From: Petrosia ficiformis
Lineage: Eukaryota > Porifera > Demospongiae > Haplosclerida > Petrosiidae
Reading direction: 5' to 3'
NCBI GenBank assembly: GCA_947044365.1
Contig: OX345637.1
Location: forward strand, 9,113,076-9,177,075
Length of the DNA: 64,000 nucleotides
The notes under the pieces were generated by a model, which worked only from the letters and a program-made list of their open reading frames with translations, searched no databases and was not told where the DNA came from. Of the stretch, positions 1 through 11,570 are shown one piece after another. A program made the position numbers and the translations under genes. Each line of letters begins with the position of its first letter. Within the stretch, counting starts at the first letter, position 1.

Positions 1-1230
1 AGATCAAATGGACAAATTATTAAGTTAGTTTTAACCCTTAGAGGACTAAGCTTGTTTTTGAAAATTTTTCCCATTTCCAACGCTGGCATCTCTGTTGCAA
101 AATCTTGGCCATCGTTCACTTTTGTTAAACTAAATGTAACTCTGATTCCAATGAGTGATGTAATTTATAACGAGCCACTGATGTTCGTAATTTTCACAAA
201 ATATTGCATACATACAACTTGAATGTGCACAGACCTAGACACACAGGCACACAGAGACACACAATATCGGAATTCTACAAATGTTTTGAATTTTAGATTT
301 CACCTGACACAAATCTAGCTATAATTCATTCATAACTGGTATGACAGTTGACAGTTGTGTGTTGTTATGTCGTAACTTAATAAATGATATGCACTATACC
401 TATACAGTATACACCACAACCATCCCTAATCACATGATGATGGATTACTCTATTATTATGGATTTGTATGTCATAATTGGTAATGACTGTTGTATATATG
501 GGAGTCTAGCATAGTATGATATAAACCGCATGTGTGTTGACATATTCCAGTCTGCTATACTCTGTGAGGCAAGAGTGTCATCTTTTTCGGATCAAAATCA
601 CTCAACTGGTTTAGTCTCATTTAGTGACTACAATATTACAACAGCAACGGACAAATAATTAAGTTAGTTTGAACCCTTAGAGCACTGAGCTTGTTCTTGA
701 AAGTTCTTCCCATTTCCGACACTGGTGTCTCTGCTGCAGATATCTTGGCCCTCGTTCACTTACGTTAAACTTAATCTGAATGATTATAATTCCAACGAGT
801 AATGTAATTTACCAATGTTCGTAATTTTCACAAAATCTTGCATACACACAATTTGAACACACACAGACCTAGACACACAGGTACACAGACACAATATTGG
901 GGTTCCACAAATGTTCTGAATTTTAGATTTCACCTGGTAACAGATATGACGGTTGACGGTTGTGTGTTGTTATGTCGTAACTTAATAAATGATATGGATT
1001 GTACCTAATACAGTATACACCACAACTATCCTAGATCATATGATATTCTGATATTATGGATTTGTATGTTGCTATATTTGATATGAATGTTGTATATACG
1101 GTATTCCACTCACGCAGTATGGTAACTATAAAAACGTGTGTATTTGTATATTCCACTCAGTCCTCTGAGGTCACCTTTATTTGCATCAAAATTGCTCAAC
1201 TGAATTATTCTCATTTAGTTACTACAATAT
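1..1230. repeat. Tandem pair of a ~640 bp piggyBac-like non-autonomous element
   Basis: Bases about 1-590 and 640-1230 are diverged direct copies of one another. Shared blocks include the sequence after CCCTTAGAG, the run around GTTCGTAATTTTCACAAAAT, and the ACAGACCTAGACACACAGG block. The first copy begins TTAA-CCCTTAGAGGACT at 31. A related element lies in opposite orientation at 48533-49111, where a right-hand TTAA and the same terminal sequence are visible. TTAA targets and CCC-starting ends are typical of piggyBac elements, so that assignment is inference. No transposase is seen here. Confidence 0.55.
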
Positions 1231-1239
1231 TACAACAGC

Positions 1240-2660
1240 AACACAAATGTGAGTTACTTCAGCACTACAGTCTTAAATATGATCATGTGTGTTGTTGGTA
1301 TGGTAACTGTTCTGTTGTTATTAAAGTATCTTCACATTCATTATATAGTACATGTATAGTTTAATATCATAAGGATTATACTGTAACTCAATAATGTATA
1401 TGTAATATATTGTCTATTCTCTAAGTACAGATAATAAGATGAAGATAGCTATCATACTATGTATGATGGTAGTACATTAACAGTCAGGAGTACTGTCACA
1501 ACATCAACAAGCAGATAAAATTTATGATTGTTATATTATCAGTGATCATTGCCAACAGTCAGGAAGTAAGGTTAGGTTTCATATTAAAGTCTGTTTACAT
1601 TCACAATGACCTAAAAATTATATTGTGATGACTTTACATGTATATAGAATATAGTATATAGTTTAATATCATAAGGTTAATACATGATTATACTGTAACT
1701 CACAAATTTGACATCACAAAAAATTGAAGCCCAGGATGATGGTACAAATGGATTGCTAATTATTCCTAAACAACACAAAAGACATTGAACAACAAGTACT
1801 AAATACACTACATCCGTTATAGTATTATATATTACTTGTTTGTTTTTTGTATTTGTTTGATCTTCAAGACTAATATAAAACGTTTAGAGTACACATCAGA
1901 ATATCATTTAGTTTCAAGTCAATTAGTATAAACATTCTAGACTCCCACATCTAGTTTTGCAGAATATGACAGTGACCTCTTAAACTCTGTTAATTATAGA
2001 TAATTATGTTTTACTGTGATTATACAGTTGTCAGTGTATATGTACATAAATACAGAATATTACTAACTATGGTATATATTTATAGTACTCAGTCTTTTTT
2101 TTATTACAAGTATGCATTTGTTATGATACAGATGAACCCTTGACACATTTCACTTCATATAGGAGGAGTCACATCTTCCTTGTGCACCCTCCTCCTGTCA
2201 GCATTGACCATGTTTACATATACACTTAATTGTTGGGACTCTAATCCATAATTATCACTACAATGTTTCTTTCCCCTCCACAATTTTATGTTCCTCCACC
2301 TAGTATTTATCTAATTAATGTACAGTTTGAACTATATTAAATAAAGTTAGTAACTAATATTAACAATTTGTTTTTTGTGGTGCAATAACAATATTGAAAT
2401 TAAAAATACAAGGAAAGTAAAATAAAAATAATTACAACACTGTAAAAATAAAATTGTACTACTTTATTGGTTAGTACATTTACATTTGCAAGGAATAGTG
2501 GAAATTGTAATTTAATTGGTAGTATAGGTTGCATAGTGACATACATGTAAATAATTGCAATTTCCTTATCTGTCTAATAGATGTACAAAGAAGCAGAATA
2601 AATATTTTAATTAAATCATTGTGAGTTTTTGAACCTTCTCTGTGCACCAATATGAGATAT
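1240..2660. other. AT-rich intergenic stretch, no gene recognised
   Basis: No splice-supported coding sequence was found. It contains a short internal duplication (a TTTAATATCATAAGG block near 1358 and again near 1660) and, at about 2440-2640, a diverged copy of the inverted-repeat element described at 3863-4178. Confidence 0.5.
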
Positions 2661-2666
2661 ATATAT

Positions 2667-3051
2667 TAGGTATAATAATATCTGTTATGTATTTTAATAT
2701 AATTAGTACAAAGTGTGAAATATTGTGAAATATGTGTCTATGTGCACGTGCATATAAATTATATGTGTGTGTGTGGTGTGTGTGGTGTGAAAATAAAATT
2801 GTTAAAATAACTAATTTATTGGTTACTACAGTTACAAGGAATAGTGGAAATTGTAATTTAATTGTTCGTGTAGGTTATTATACTGGATGGCGATATATGT
2901 ACTTGTACTAATTATAATCCAATATTTGACATTTCAATTTCCTTTTCCTGTCTAATAGAAGTAGAATAGATATTTTAATTAAAACTGATGACATTCTTTG
3001 TGTATCTAATATGGCATGATTTTTGGTACAAGTATGTTATCATGCAGTAAT
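2667..3051. repeat. Direct repeat, copy 1 of ~385 bp
   Basis: Nearly identical to 3738-4123, from the GGTATAATAATAT start through the GTGTGTGTGGTGTGTGTGG tract to the ATCATGCAGTAAT end. It includes the left part of the inverted-repeat element that is complete at 3863-4178. Confidence 0.8.
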
Positions 3052-3737
3052 ATTTGCTAGGTTACAGTGAAGCTTGATACATTAGTAGATATGGCTTTCT
3101 TAATCAGCCTAAGCAATTTAATATTCTAAATATTGAATGGAATGCAAGTGTTCTACTTAGCTCTGGTCAGGACTAATCACCTCTCAGACAATACATATAT
3201 AGGCTATGTACTGAAACAGAATATAGTATATACTGGGTAAACAGCACAAAATACAAGTTAGAATCCAACATAGTCTGGACACAATAATGTTTGCCATTCT
3301 GTTCCATTAATTTATGTATAATATTAATTATGATTATTAAAATCACTTATAATTATAATAAACTCCCTAGTACCAGACTTATTTTTTTCTGTTCATCTCC
3401 TTTCTTATTCTTGCCTTTCATATCTGTCATGAACTGTACCTTATATTGCTTTCTACAGTCTATGTGTCTTTTTGTGTGTCTATGTACATATATGCACATA
3501 TATGTACATAATAATTATGTACATTTGTGTCTTGCTCTGTAGGCTAAATGTATAAGTACACCATAATTGCATGTGTCATGACAACAGAAGTACTATCACA
3601 ATGTGTATTTATGAGAATAGTGTTGCAACAGTATAGAATATACAGTATTGAGATAACAATTATTGTAACCACTTTTTGATTTAACCACTCTTAGGTGAGC
3701 GAAGCTCTTTTATACAATTTGATTGAAGCCATGTTTC

Positions 3738-4123
3738 TTAGGTATAATAATATTTGTTATGTATTTTAATATAATTAGTACAGAGTGTGAAATATTGTGA
3801 AATATATGTCTATGTGCACGAGCATATAAATTATATGTGTGTGTGTGGTGTGTGTGGTGTGAAAATAAAATTGTTAAAATAACTAATTTATTGGTTAGTA
3901 CAGTTACAAGGAATAGTGGAAATTGTATTTTAATTGGTCGTGTAGGTTATTATACTGGATTGCGATATATGTACTTGTACTAATTATAATTCAATAATTG
4001 ACATTTCAATTTCCTTTTCCTGTCTAATAGAAGCATAATAGATATTTTAATTAAAACTGATGACATTCTTTGTGTATCTAATATGACATGATTTTTGGTA
4101 CAAGTATGTTATCATGCAGTAAT
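3738..4123. repeat. Direct repeat, copy 2 of ~385 bp
   Basis: Second copy of 2667-3051, about 1.07 kb downstream, with few mismatches. The two copies flank sequence at 3120-3260 that resembles the CAGTGTTCT-ended element seen at 22832-23018. Confidence 0.8.
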
Positions 4124-4178
4124 TTGCATCCTTGCAACTGTATTAACCAATACATTTATTATTTTAACAATTTTATTT
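3863..4178. mobile_element. MITE-like element with ~50 bp terminal inverted repeats
   Basis: The left end AAATAAAATTGTTAAAATAA, followed by a TTATTGGTTAGTAC block, is matched by its reverse complement ending at 4178. Diverged or truncated relatives lie at about 2440-2640, 2785-3050 and, inverted, at about 10448-10510. There is no coding capacity, and the superfamily is not assignable from what is visible. Confidence 0.65.
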
Positions 4179-4179
4179 A

Positions 4180-4867
4180 TCTTATAGCTCTTCTTAAGCC
4201 TCTTTTCTCATTACTTATAGAGTTTGAGATAGAGCAGCATATGAAATGCTGGAATAAGAGCTGTAAGTAGCGCTAGAATACAAAGTAGAAGTATAGCATT
4301 AATAAACATTGGCTACATAGATGATACCTTAATCTGAATGCAAGGGTATGGAATTAGTGAGAACATCAACCTATTTTCTGCATTCCGTTCAAAGTATTAT
4401 CAATACAGCAAAGGACAGTTTTTACAATTGATGAAAAGATATGATAGATGGGCAGATCAGACATACTGCCACTTAGGTTCTATATGGAAACACATCATAT
4501 AATAAATCATTTAAAGAAATATAGTTAAAATACACTTGCATTATGGATTTTTTAAATGTAGGAGAGCAGGATAAAGTTTATTCCAGATAAATTTCTGATG
4601 ATTATGCGTTTATATAATACAATATTGAATATGTGTATGTGTTACATATGTATATTATCTGCCCATTATGTAGTGTATAGTGTTTGTAAGATTATTTTGA
4701 ACGCCATTTAAAAAAAATTATGACCTATGACATGAAGAAATAAAATATAGCAGTAATGTTTAAAAATCAATGAGTTCGAAATTCAAATTAGTTGTGATCT
4801 CATAAAACTAATAATTGTGTGAAAGTGAATGCAGTTTATAAAAAAAATTAAATAACTATTAGTAAAA
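4180..4867. other. Non-coding sequence downstream of the 4868 stop codon
   Basis: AT-rich sequence lying 3' of the minus-strand receptor. It presumably holds that gene's 3' UTR. No other gene or clear repeat was recognised. Confidence 0.4.
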
Positions 4868-6007
4868 TCACATGACGTTGTACACATTTGATAGAGGTGT
4901 TGGCCATGGTTGCACTTGATCACCAGCGTATGTAATTGTTACATTACAATGTTCTGGCTCTGGATAAAAGAAAATAATATTTGGTTTATACTATAAATGT
5001 ATTTAGAAAAATCCTTTAAAGTAATAGTACAAAGCAATCTGATTTTATTACAATAGCTATTAGGTATTAACAATGTTGTGGTTATATGATTATCCTAGGT
5101 GAGGAAGCACAGCCTAACTCAATGATTCAATTATCATAAATTCATGTCATACTTTACTTGATTTGGAACGAAGCTTTGAGCAATATAAAGCAATCTGATT
5201 TTATTACAATAGATATTATTTACTTGGTCTAAACAATGTTGTGGTTATATGATTATCGTAGGCAGGGTTCGAATTTAGCACTTGTCCACTTGTCCTGACA
5301 AGTGAAAAATGATTGACAACAATCTTTCTAAATTTAATTATATTCATTACAATGATTGTGGGTGTAGCCACACCTTTGTTTACATACACGTGGTTACTGT
5401 ATCAGCTGTTACTGTGAGATGAGTCTGGTAATAAAGATGACGTGAACAGTCAGATTCCTGTGGATTAATTTTGACACACCCCTCATGAAATTAATAAGTT
5501 GTCTGGGACAAGCGATTTTTTTCAAATTTTTTGCCTACTTGCCCTATGGACAAGTGGATCAGAAAGTTAAATTCGAACCCTGAATTCGTAGGTGAGGAAA
5601 GACACCCTAACACAATGATTCAATTATCACAAATTCTTATCATAGTTAATCCAATCACATCAAAAAACATATTTACCTGATTTGGAACGAACCTTTGAGA
5701 AATATACCACACACATAACAACAACGAGTATGATGATTAGCACTGCAATGAAAATTATTATACCAATAACAATTCCAACAGTTGCTGCAACAGGAAAATC
5801 AGCATCAACTGGATCTGTAAAGGCAAAATAATTTAGTACTCTCGTAATTTTTACAGTGTTCTCCCAAGCCTGTTTGTTGCTACATTCCTGTTAATTTATT
5901 CCACATTAAAATATTTACTGAAGCTAATGATCACCCTAAAATAGGTCTAATGTGCCACAAATGCCACTCCATATTTAAATCCTAAGTGGAGAACACTTAT
6001 TACACAT

Positions 6008-6038
<31 letters not shown>

Positions 6039-8604
6039 ATATACAGTACTATAATAGTTTAATGCTTGCATTACCAGATGTAGCTGACACTGTTAGTGTT
6101 TGTGAAGATGTTGGTATAGTAGCTGTTGAAACTATAGTAAACAAGATACTTCTCATTATTATAATTATACATGTTATTATAAAAGTAGTAATGATATGAT
6201 ACATATAACACTAAATGTAAGCTTACGGAAAATATTAAATGTTCCAAACTTACTTATTGTAGTATCCTCAGCAATTATCATAAAAACTCCACTGTCACTC
6301 ATTTCCAAAATGTTGTTACCATCAACTACTTGTAGGGTGTAGCTGTAATAACAATTAGACATTAATGATGTTAGGTTGAAAGTTTCTTCATCTCCATTAG
6401 CTATATATTCATTTTTGTCGGTCATTTCTGTAGATGTTCCATTGCATTCTGAAATACTGAGTTGAACTTCTAAATCTAACGAAAAATCAGAACATCCATT
6501 GATTGTTGTATAACTGATAACAACAGAATCACTAGTGATGTTTCTTTCAGTCACAGATGTAAGAAGAGCAGTATCTGTACAAGAGAAGATTATAAAAACT
6601 AACATTGTTGCCTATCTTGTACATTCCTTCAGTGTATGCAAAACAATGTAAATGAAGTAAGTAAGACATTTATATTTCCCACTATGCTGTTATTATGTAT
6701 ATAATTTATGCACAGTTATATGACTTTATATTTGTACATTCCATCTTACCAACAGAAGCCACAGGACTTTCCTGACTATAACCAACAGCATTCCTTGAGA
6801 AGACAGATATATTATATTCTTCATCAAAATCAATTTTTAAAATGGCGGAACAACAATTCACACTTATTGAACAGTTATCACCATAACATGTTTCATAGCT
6901 AAGTATAGGTGGAGTCTTGGTATCATTGATGACAGGAGTCTTCAGTATAATATATATAAAAATTAATGTACATTAACTGTGTTATTATACTCTAGAGCAA
7001 CTCACAGTCCAGTTGACTTCTAATATCATTATTTCATCATTGTAATTCACACATACAGACGGTGATGTACTTATAGCTGGTGGAACTATACAAGTATTCA
7101 AAAGCATTAACAAGAACAATTTTTAATTTTACTCACCATTTGCCATAATAGGAACACATAATTCAGTTATATTCCCAATCCCAGCTTCGTTCTCAGCTCC
7201 AATAGCAAAACAATATCTCTGATTAAAATCAAGACCAGTAACATTGAATGTGGTAAAGTTACTAGATATGTAACATTGTCCTTCCAGACAACTTGTATCA
7301 TTTCCAGAAGGTGGTGGATCTACTGTGATATGATAACGTTGTACTTCAGCCCCTCCAACAAATGATGGAGGATTCCATTCAAGTCCGACTGTTGAGTGTG
7401 TACAGAAATTATTTACAAAATCTCGTGGAGGTCCTGGAGGAACTATATTACACAATGAAGTGTAATGAAGTGATATTCAGAACACATTCTATATAACTCA
7501 CGTATAGTGACCAATATAGTACATCTCATAGTTCCTGATACCTCTACATCTACACATGTAACTGTTGTGCCACTGAGTGATAGATCAAGAACAAAGTTTA
7601 GAGTTGAAGTTGCTGGTGCTGTATTTCGTGTATATACACCTGTAAAATGACCTTTTGTGATTGTTTCGCTAGTATCATGAACATCAGAATTAAAACCAAT
7701 CTGCAGCAGATCACCAGGAGGCCGTATGTCCCATCGAATATCTGTTGTTGTAATTGTACAAGTGAAGGTTACATTTGTTCTAGCGACTGTAAACGTATTG
7801 TCGATATCATCACAATCTAGATTTTGTACTTGTGTATTTACTGCATAAAAACATATTTAGACAAATGGTCATATTAAAAACATTTTCAGACACACACATG
7901 TTCATGATTAAAAATGTATCCATGAATGGCAAATATATAATTTTAATAATTGTATTATTGATTGAAATTTGGAAATTTATAACCATACAAATCCAAATTT
8001 TTACTTTTTTAGAATTCTACTATAATTTTTTCTAATTATGAATGTATAAGTACACCGTGTGTCATGACAATGCATTATCACTTCATGTGAGAATCATTTG
8101 AAGTTACAACAGACTACACTGTATATGGATTCATTAAAATACATTGTCATTACACACTTATATATAACTAACAATCATGAGATTTCTTACCATAATATTG
8201 ATATTATATATGTCTATAATTATTTTCATTGATGGTATTGCTATTAATATATAATTATAAATAACTATTTTACATTTTAGATACAATATAATATTTATGT
8301 TGCCACTACTATATATATATATATATATATATACACTTAACAATTTGACATGAACACACTATCACATATAAAATATATAATTAATGCTCACATAAATTCA
8401 ATGCTCATTTGGATACAAAAAAAAAGAATCAACCTTTATCACAAGAAAAAGATCAAATAAAACATAAAGGTGAATAATGATAATATTATAATTATGTATA
8501 ATTATAGGTATAATAATAATATGAATATATAATATAATAAAAATATTATTACATACATACATGTATAAACGTATAAATATATATTATATATACATATATA
8601 TATT

Positions 8605-8679
<75 letters not shown>

Positions 8680-8844
8680 TATAAATTAGCTACATGCATA
8701 ATATAATTATATATTTAACAATTCTTGCAAGTAAACTCTATTTACATGAATAAACATTGCAATTTAATATTATTTATCATAATTATTATGAGTACCTTTG
8801 AAAATGAGAATGAGAAATATCTGCAGCTTTAGCAGCAAGATCAT
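4868..8844 (-). CDS. Ig/FN3 type I membrane receptor, 9 exons, 523 aa
   Basis: Exons on the minus strand: 8796-8844, 7502-7840, 7137-7442, 7006-7085, 6750-6939, 6254-6574, 6075-6131, 5677-5814 and 4868-4959. All junctions are GT-AG with matching phases and total 1572 nt including TGA. Residues 1-16 (MILLLKLQIFLILIF) form a signal peptide. Residues 17-129 form an Ig-like domain with paired cysteines and a DIRWDI tryptophan. FN3-like domains follow at about 130-231, 259-321 and 322-428, with a linker exon at 232-258. A Ser/Thr-rich stalk (429-447) precedes a transmembrane helix at about 456-485. The 38-residue tail ends in NVYNVM, and Y520 gives a YxxM motif (a PI3K SH2-type consensus). Ligand and function are unknown. 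It is the minus-strand paralog of 11571-16816. Confidence 0.85.
5010..5700. repeat. Intronic tandem duplication including a piece of the TM exon
   Basis: Bases 5027-5185 and 5187-5700 are diverged copies: both carry CAATCTGATTTTATTACAAT, GTTGTGGTTATATGATTATC and GATTTGGAACGAA. In the second copy GATTTGGAACGAA is the real 3' part of the receptor's TM exon (5677-5814). In the first it is an isolated intronic fragment. The second copy is interrupted by the element at 5263-5584, so the first copy serves as an empty-site reference. Confidence 0.75.
5263..5584. mobile_element. hAT-like non-autonomous element
   Basis: The ends are CAGGGTTCGAATTTA and its inverted counterpart. The flanks ATCGTAGG (5255-5262) and TTCGTAGG (5585-5592) look like an 8-bp target duplication with one mismatch. 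The uninterrupted duplicate at 5090-5100 shows the empty site. An 8-bp duplication and CAGGG termini are hAT hallmarks. It sits in the last intron of the minus-strand receptor. Confidence 0.7.
8609..8670. repeat. (AT)n microsatellite in first intron
   Basis: A near-perfect TA dinucleotide run inside the 955-bp first intron (7841-8795) of the minus-strand receptor. Shorter TA runs are at 6019-6040 and 8311-8332. The rest of this intron is AT-rich with no recognisable feature. Confidence 0.9.
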
Positions 8845-9143
8845 TGTTGGATGACTGCAGTCAAAGAAGCGCGAAAACTGGTGAAGTTTCCCGCTTTTAT
8901 GCCGGAAATTTATAATTAAATTTAATTTATATTAATTAACAAATATTTTAGTAGAACATTCTTTCACAATGAAAATGTATGACATTTTATATATCAATAG
9001 AAAGGTAATTTATCATAAATTACAAAAAAAGATAAATAAAATATCACTATAAATAAGACAAACAGACTTATACTGTAGCTGCTGCATGAAGAGGCAGTAA
9101 ACAGACACTCAATATAGTCAACTTTTTTTGTATTGTATATAGG

Positions 9144-10758
9144 AAATGGCTACTGCAAAGGAAAATAGTGTTTGGATGACCTGGATAAACCAATGCAGGA
9201 AGTAAAGGAGCATGGATTGTCCATCAGAAAGGTTTCATACAAATAATTATAGTACAGGGGCAGAGATATGTCAATTAAGTTCGTTGTAAAAAGTTATGGG
9301 TTATTTAACCTTCAGTTGGTTACAGGAGTTTAATGCTGATTCGTTTTTGCTGCTAGAATAGATAATATTTACAGGTACTAGTTTAATCTTTGACTATTAT
9401 AAAGTACATGTCACAATAAAGCATAGATCTAGTAACAAAAGTAATATTAACAATTATATATAATGTGTAGTAGTATAGTATGGGTATAACCTGTGGTGTA
9501 TTATTATCACTCCCATGCTAACATCTGTGAACACAATATAATTATGTACTAGAATCTGTGCTTATAGTAGCAATGTGTGGATATTTGAGAAGTCCAGTGT
9601 AATAATGTACATGAATTTGTACTAATAGCAAACAATATACAATGTACAGATATTCGAGAAGTTAGCACATGTATGTAATTACTATGGGATTTACATTTAC
9701 ATGTTTGAAGTACGTTGTGTTGCTTTTGTTATTATTTCGTGTAGTAAAAATGGCTGAAATCAGATATGGGCAGACTCGGATGGTTAAAAAATCCTTGATT
9801 AGACTTGGAGACCAAATTCTCTTCAGGATAATCCTCTGGGTAAAGATTGGTGGTACATGTTCTTATATCAACACCCGAACATTTCTCTTAAACACTTCGA
9901 GCTCTACGAATTTGTAAGGCAAGTGCCTGGACAGCTGAGGTCATGGACAAGTGCATGGTATAGTGATTATTAACAATTTCTGCTCAGTCATGATTTGTAT
10001 GATAGACCTGACCAAATCTGGAAAGCAGATGAAAGTGGGCTTCCTCTGTGTCCTATACAGTATAAAAATTAATGGGTTACTTTAACTTTTCTTTAGCTAC
10101 ATGAGATTCAATATAATATTACTAGTTATGTTTTCAAGACAATATCTATATTGACTAGTATATAAAGCACACACTTGTTATGACTGCATGATAAAAGTAC
10201 ATATACCATAATCAATTATCATGTCCAATATCTCGTATTAGATGTACAAAGAAGGCTAAAATGATTTAATTAAAATGTTATTTGGCTTCTTTAATAGACA
10301 AAGTTTTGGATTATAATTAATATATTTCACCATTAAAATGTTATCTTGCTTCTTTGTATATCTAAAAGGGATAATTGAAATTGCAATTATGTAATTATAA
10401 TTACATATATGTCACCATGCAATCACAACAAACTACACAACCAATTAAATTAAAATTTCCATTATTCCTTGCAACTGTACTAACCGTTATTTTAACAATT
10501 TTATTTTTGCAATGTGGTAGCACAATTCCGCCAATGCATATCTTCCCTTGGGTTCATTGCTCATACAATGCAATAAAGGCTAGTGTGGATGGAGCTTACT
10601 TTGGTAAGTCTGACAGTGGATGGATTAACCAGGAGTTATTCTATGGATGGCTCACAAACCATTTTGTGAGATACACTATTCCACACCATCCAGTATGCCT
10701 TCTTTCGGATGGCCATTCCTCTGACATTGATTTGGAGACATCAAGTACTTGTATTTAA
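9144..10758 (+). pseudogene. Pogo/Jerky-like DDE transposase remnant, broken by insertions
   Basis: Three separated pieces of one transposase are readable in different frames. Bases 9169-9240 encode a psq-type helix-turn-helix segment (LDDLDKPMQEVKEHGLSIRK). About 9748-10065 encodes the CENP-B-like segment with HPNISLKHFELYEF and then the first catalytic region YDRPDQIWKADESGLPLCP, with an in-frame stop between them. About 10570-10757 encodes DSGWINQELFYGWLTNHF and the second catalytic region LLSDGHSSDIDLE. This order matches the pogo/Jerky/Tigger families. The pieces are separated by non-coding repeat fragments at about 9281-9745 and 10058-10520. It is clearly dead; the longest uninterrupted piece (10375-10758) is only its last third plus repeat sequence. 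Confidence 0.8.
9281..9745. mobile_element. Element fragment inside the transposase pseudogene
   Basis: Starts with GTAAAAAGTTATGGGTTATTT and the CCTTCAGTTGGTTACAGGAG block. It matches, inverted, the right half of the element at 61060-61665, including a GGGTATAACCTGTGGTGTAT core. A left-end-like copy of the same element begins at about 10058 (AAAAATTAATGGGTTACTTT). Confidence 0.65.
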
Positions 10759-10799
10759 AAAGACCTATACTATTACTCTAAAATGCAGCATGATTATAA

Positions 10800-11570
10800 A
10801 TTCATTCAAACAATCTGGAATATGTCCTCCTAATTTAATAGGCTAGCAATAAATGAAAAAAAAAATTACGTCAATCAAAATTATATAAAAGTACAGAAGA
10901 AACATTGGAGCAATCGTCTCACCAGTCATGGTCAAACTAGGCTTAGAAGGTAAAAGACTTGTCTTAAAATTAGCACTGGAAGAAGAAATGAGAGGTGATT
11001 AATAAGTATGAACAACACTTAGAAAAATGATTTTGATAATGATCCGTTGTATAACACTTGGGAGAAACTGAAACAGTTATCTTAATGGAGGAAAAAAAGA
11101 TAAAGCAAGAAAAAGGAGGAAGAACACAAGTGAGACAGAAGATTGAAAGAGAAACAAAGAAAAAGAAGCACTCCAAGCATACACCCCCTGTGGATGAACA
11201 ATTCTGTTCTTACCCTGTAGACATGGTTATACAGCATCAATGATCACTCCTACCCTTAACATAATTATCTACCATCATTCTCCCCTTGGACATAATTGGC
11301 AGTTTCTTGATGTAATTATAAATAGAAATGATTGATTCAAACACACATCCAACAGTGATAAACCCTAGAATAATCCCACTGTTGGTTATTATATTTAGAA
11401 ACACCCAATTACTAACTACCAAATCTTTTCCTCTACAGATGCATCATGTTTAAGAGATATTACACCTCAACACAGTAATACAACACATATACAACAGCTC
11501 AATGCAATGCATAGATTTATATGAGGCGGGGTTATGTTTGCAGAATCAAGGGTGGGGCTGAAAGCATATC
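10800..11570. other. 5' flank of the plus-strand receptor, with a stray exon fragment
   Basis: Mostly unrecognised sequence. At 11432-11520 there is a truncated copy of the start of the receptor's fifth exon together with its acceptor (CCTCTACAG then ATGCATCATG, compare 15071-15170). It carries a 14-bp internal deletion, so it is an exon relic rather than part of the gene. Confidence 0.7.

Noticed and set aside
10375..10758. 127-codon open frame with an apparent hydrophobic N-terminal segment, like a membrane protein
   Set aside because: The hydrophobic part is repeat sequence; the rest is the C-terminal third of a dead pogo-like transposase.
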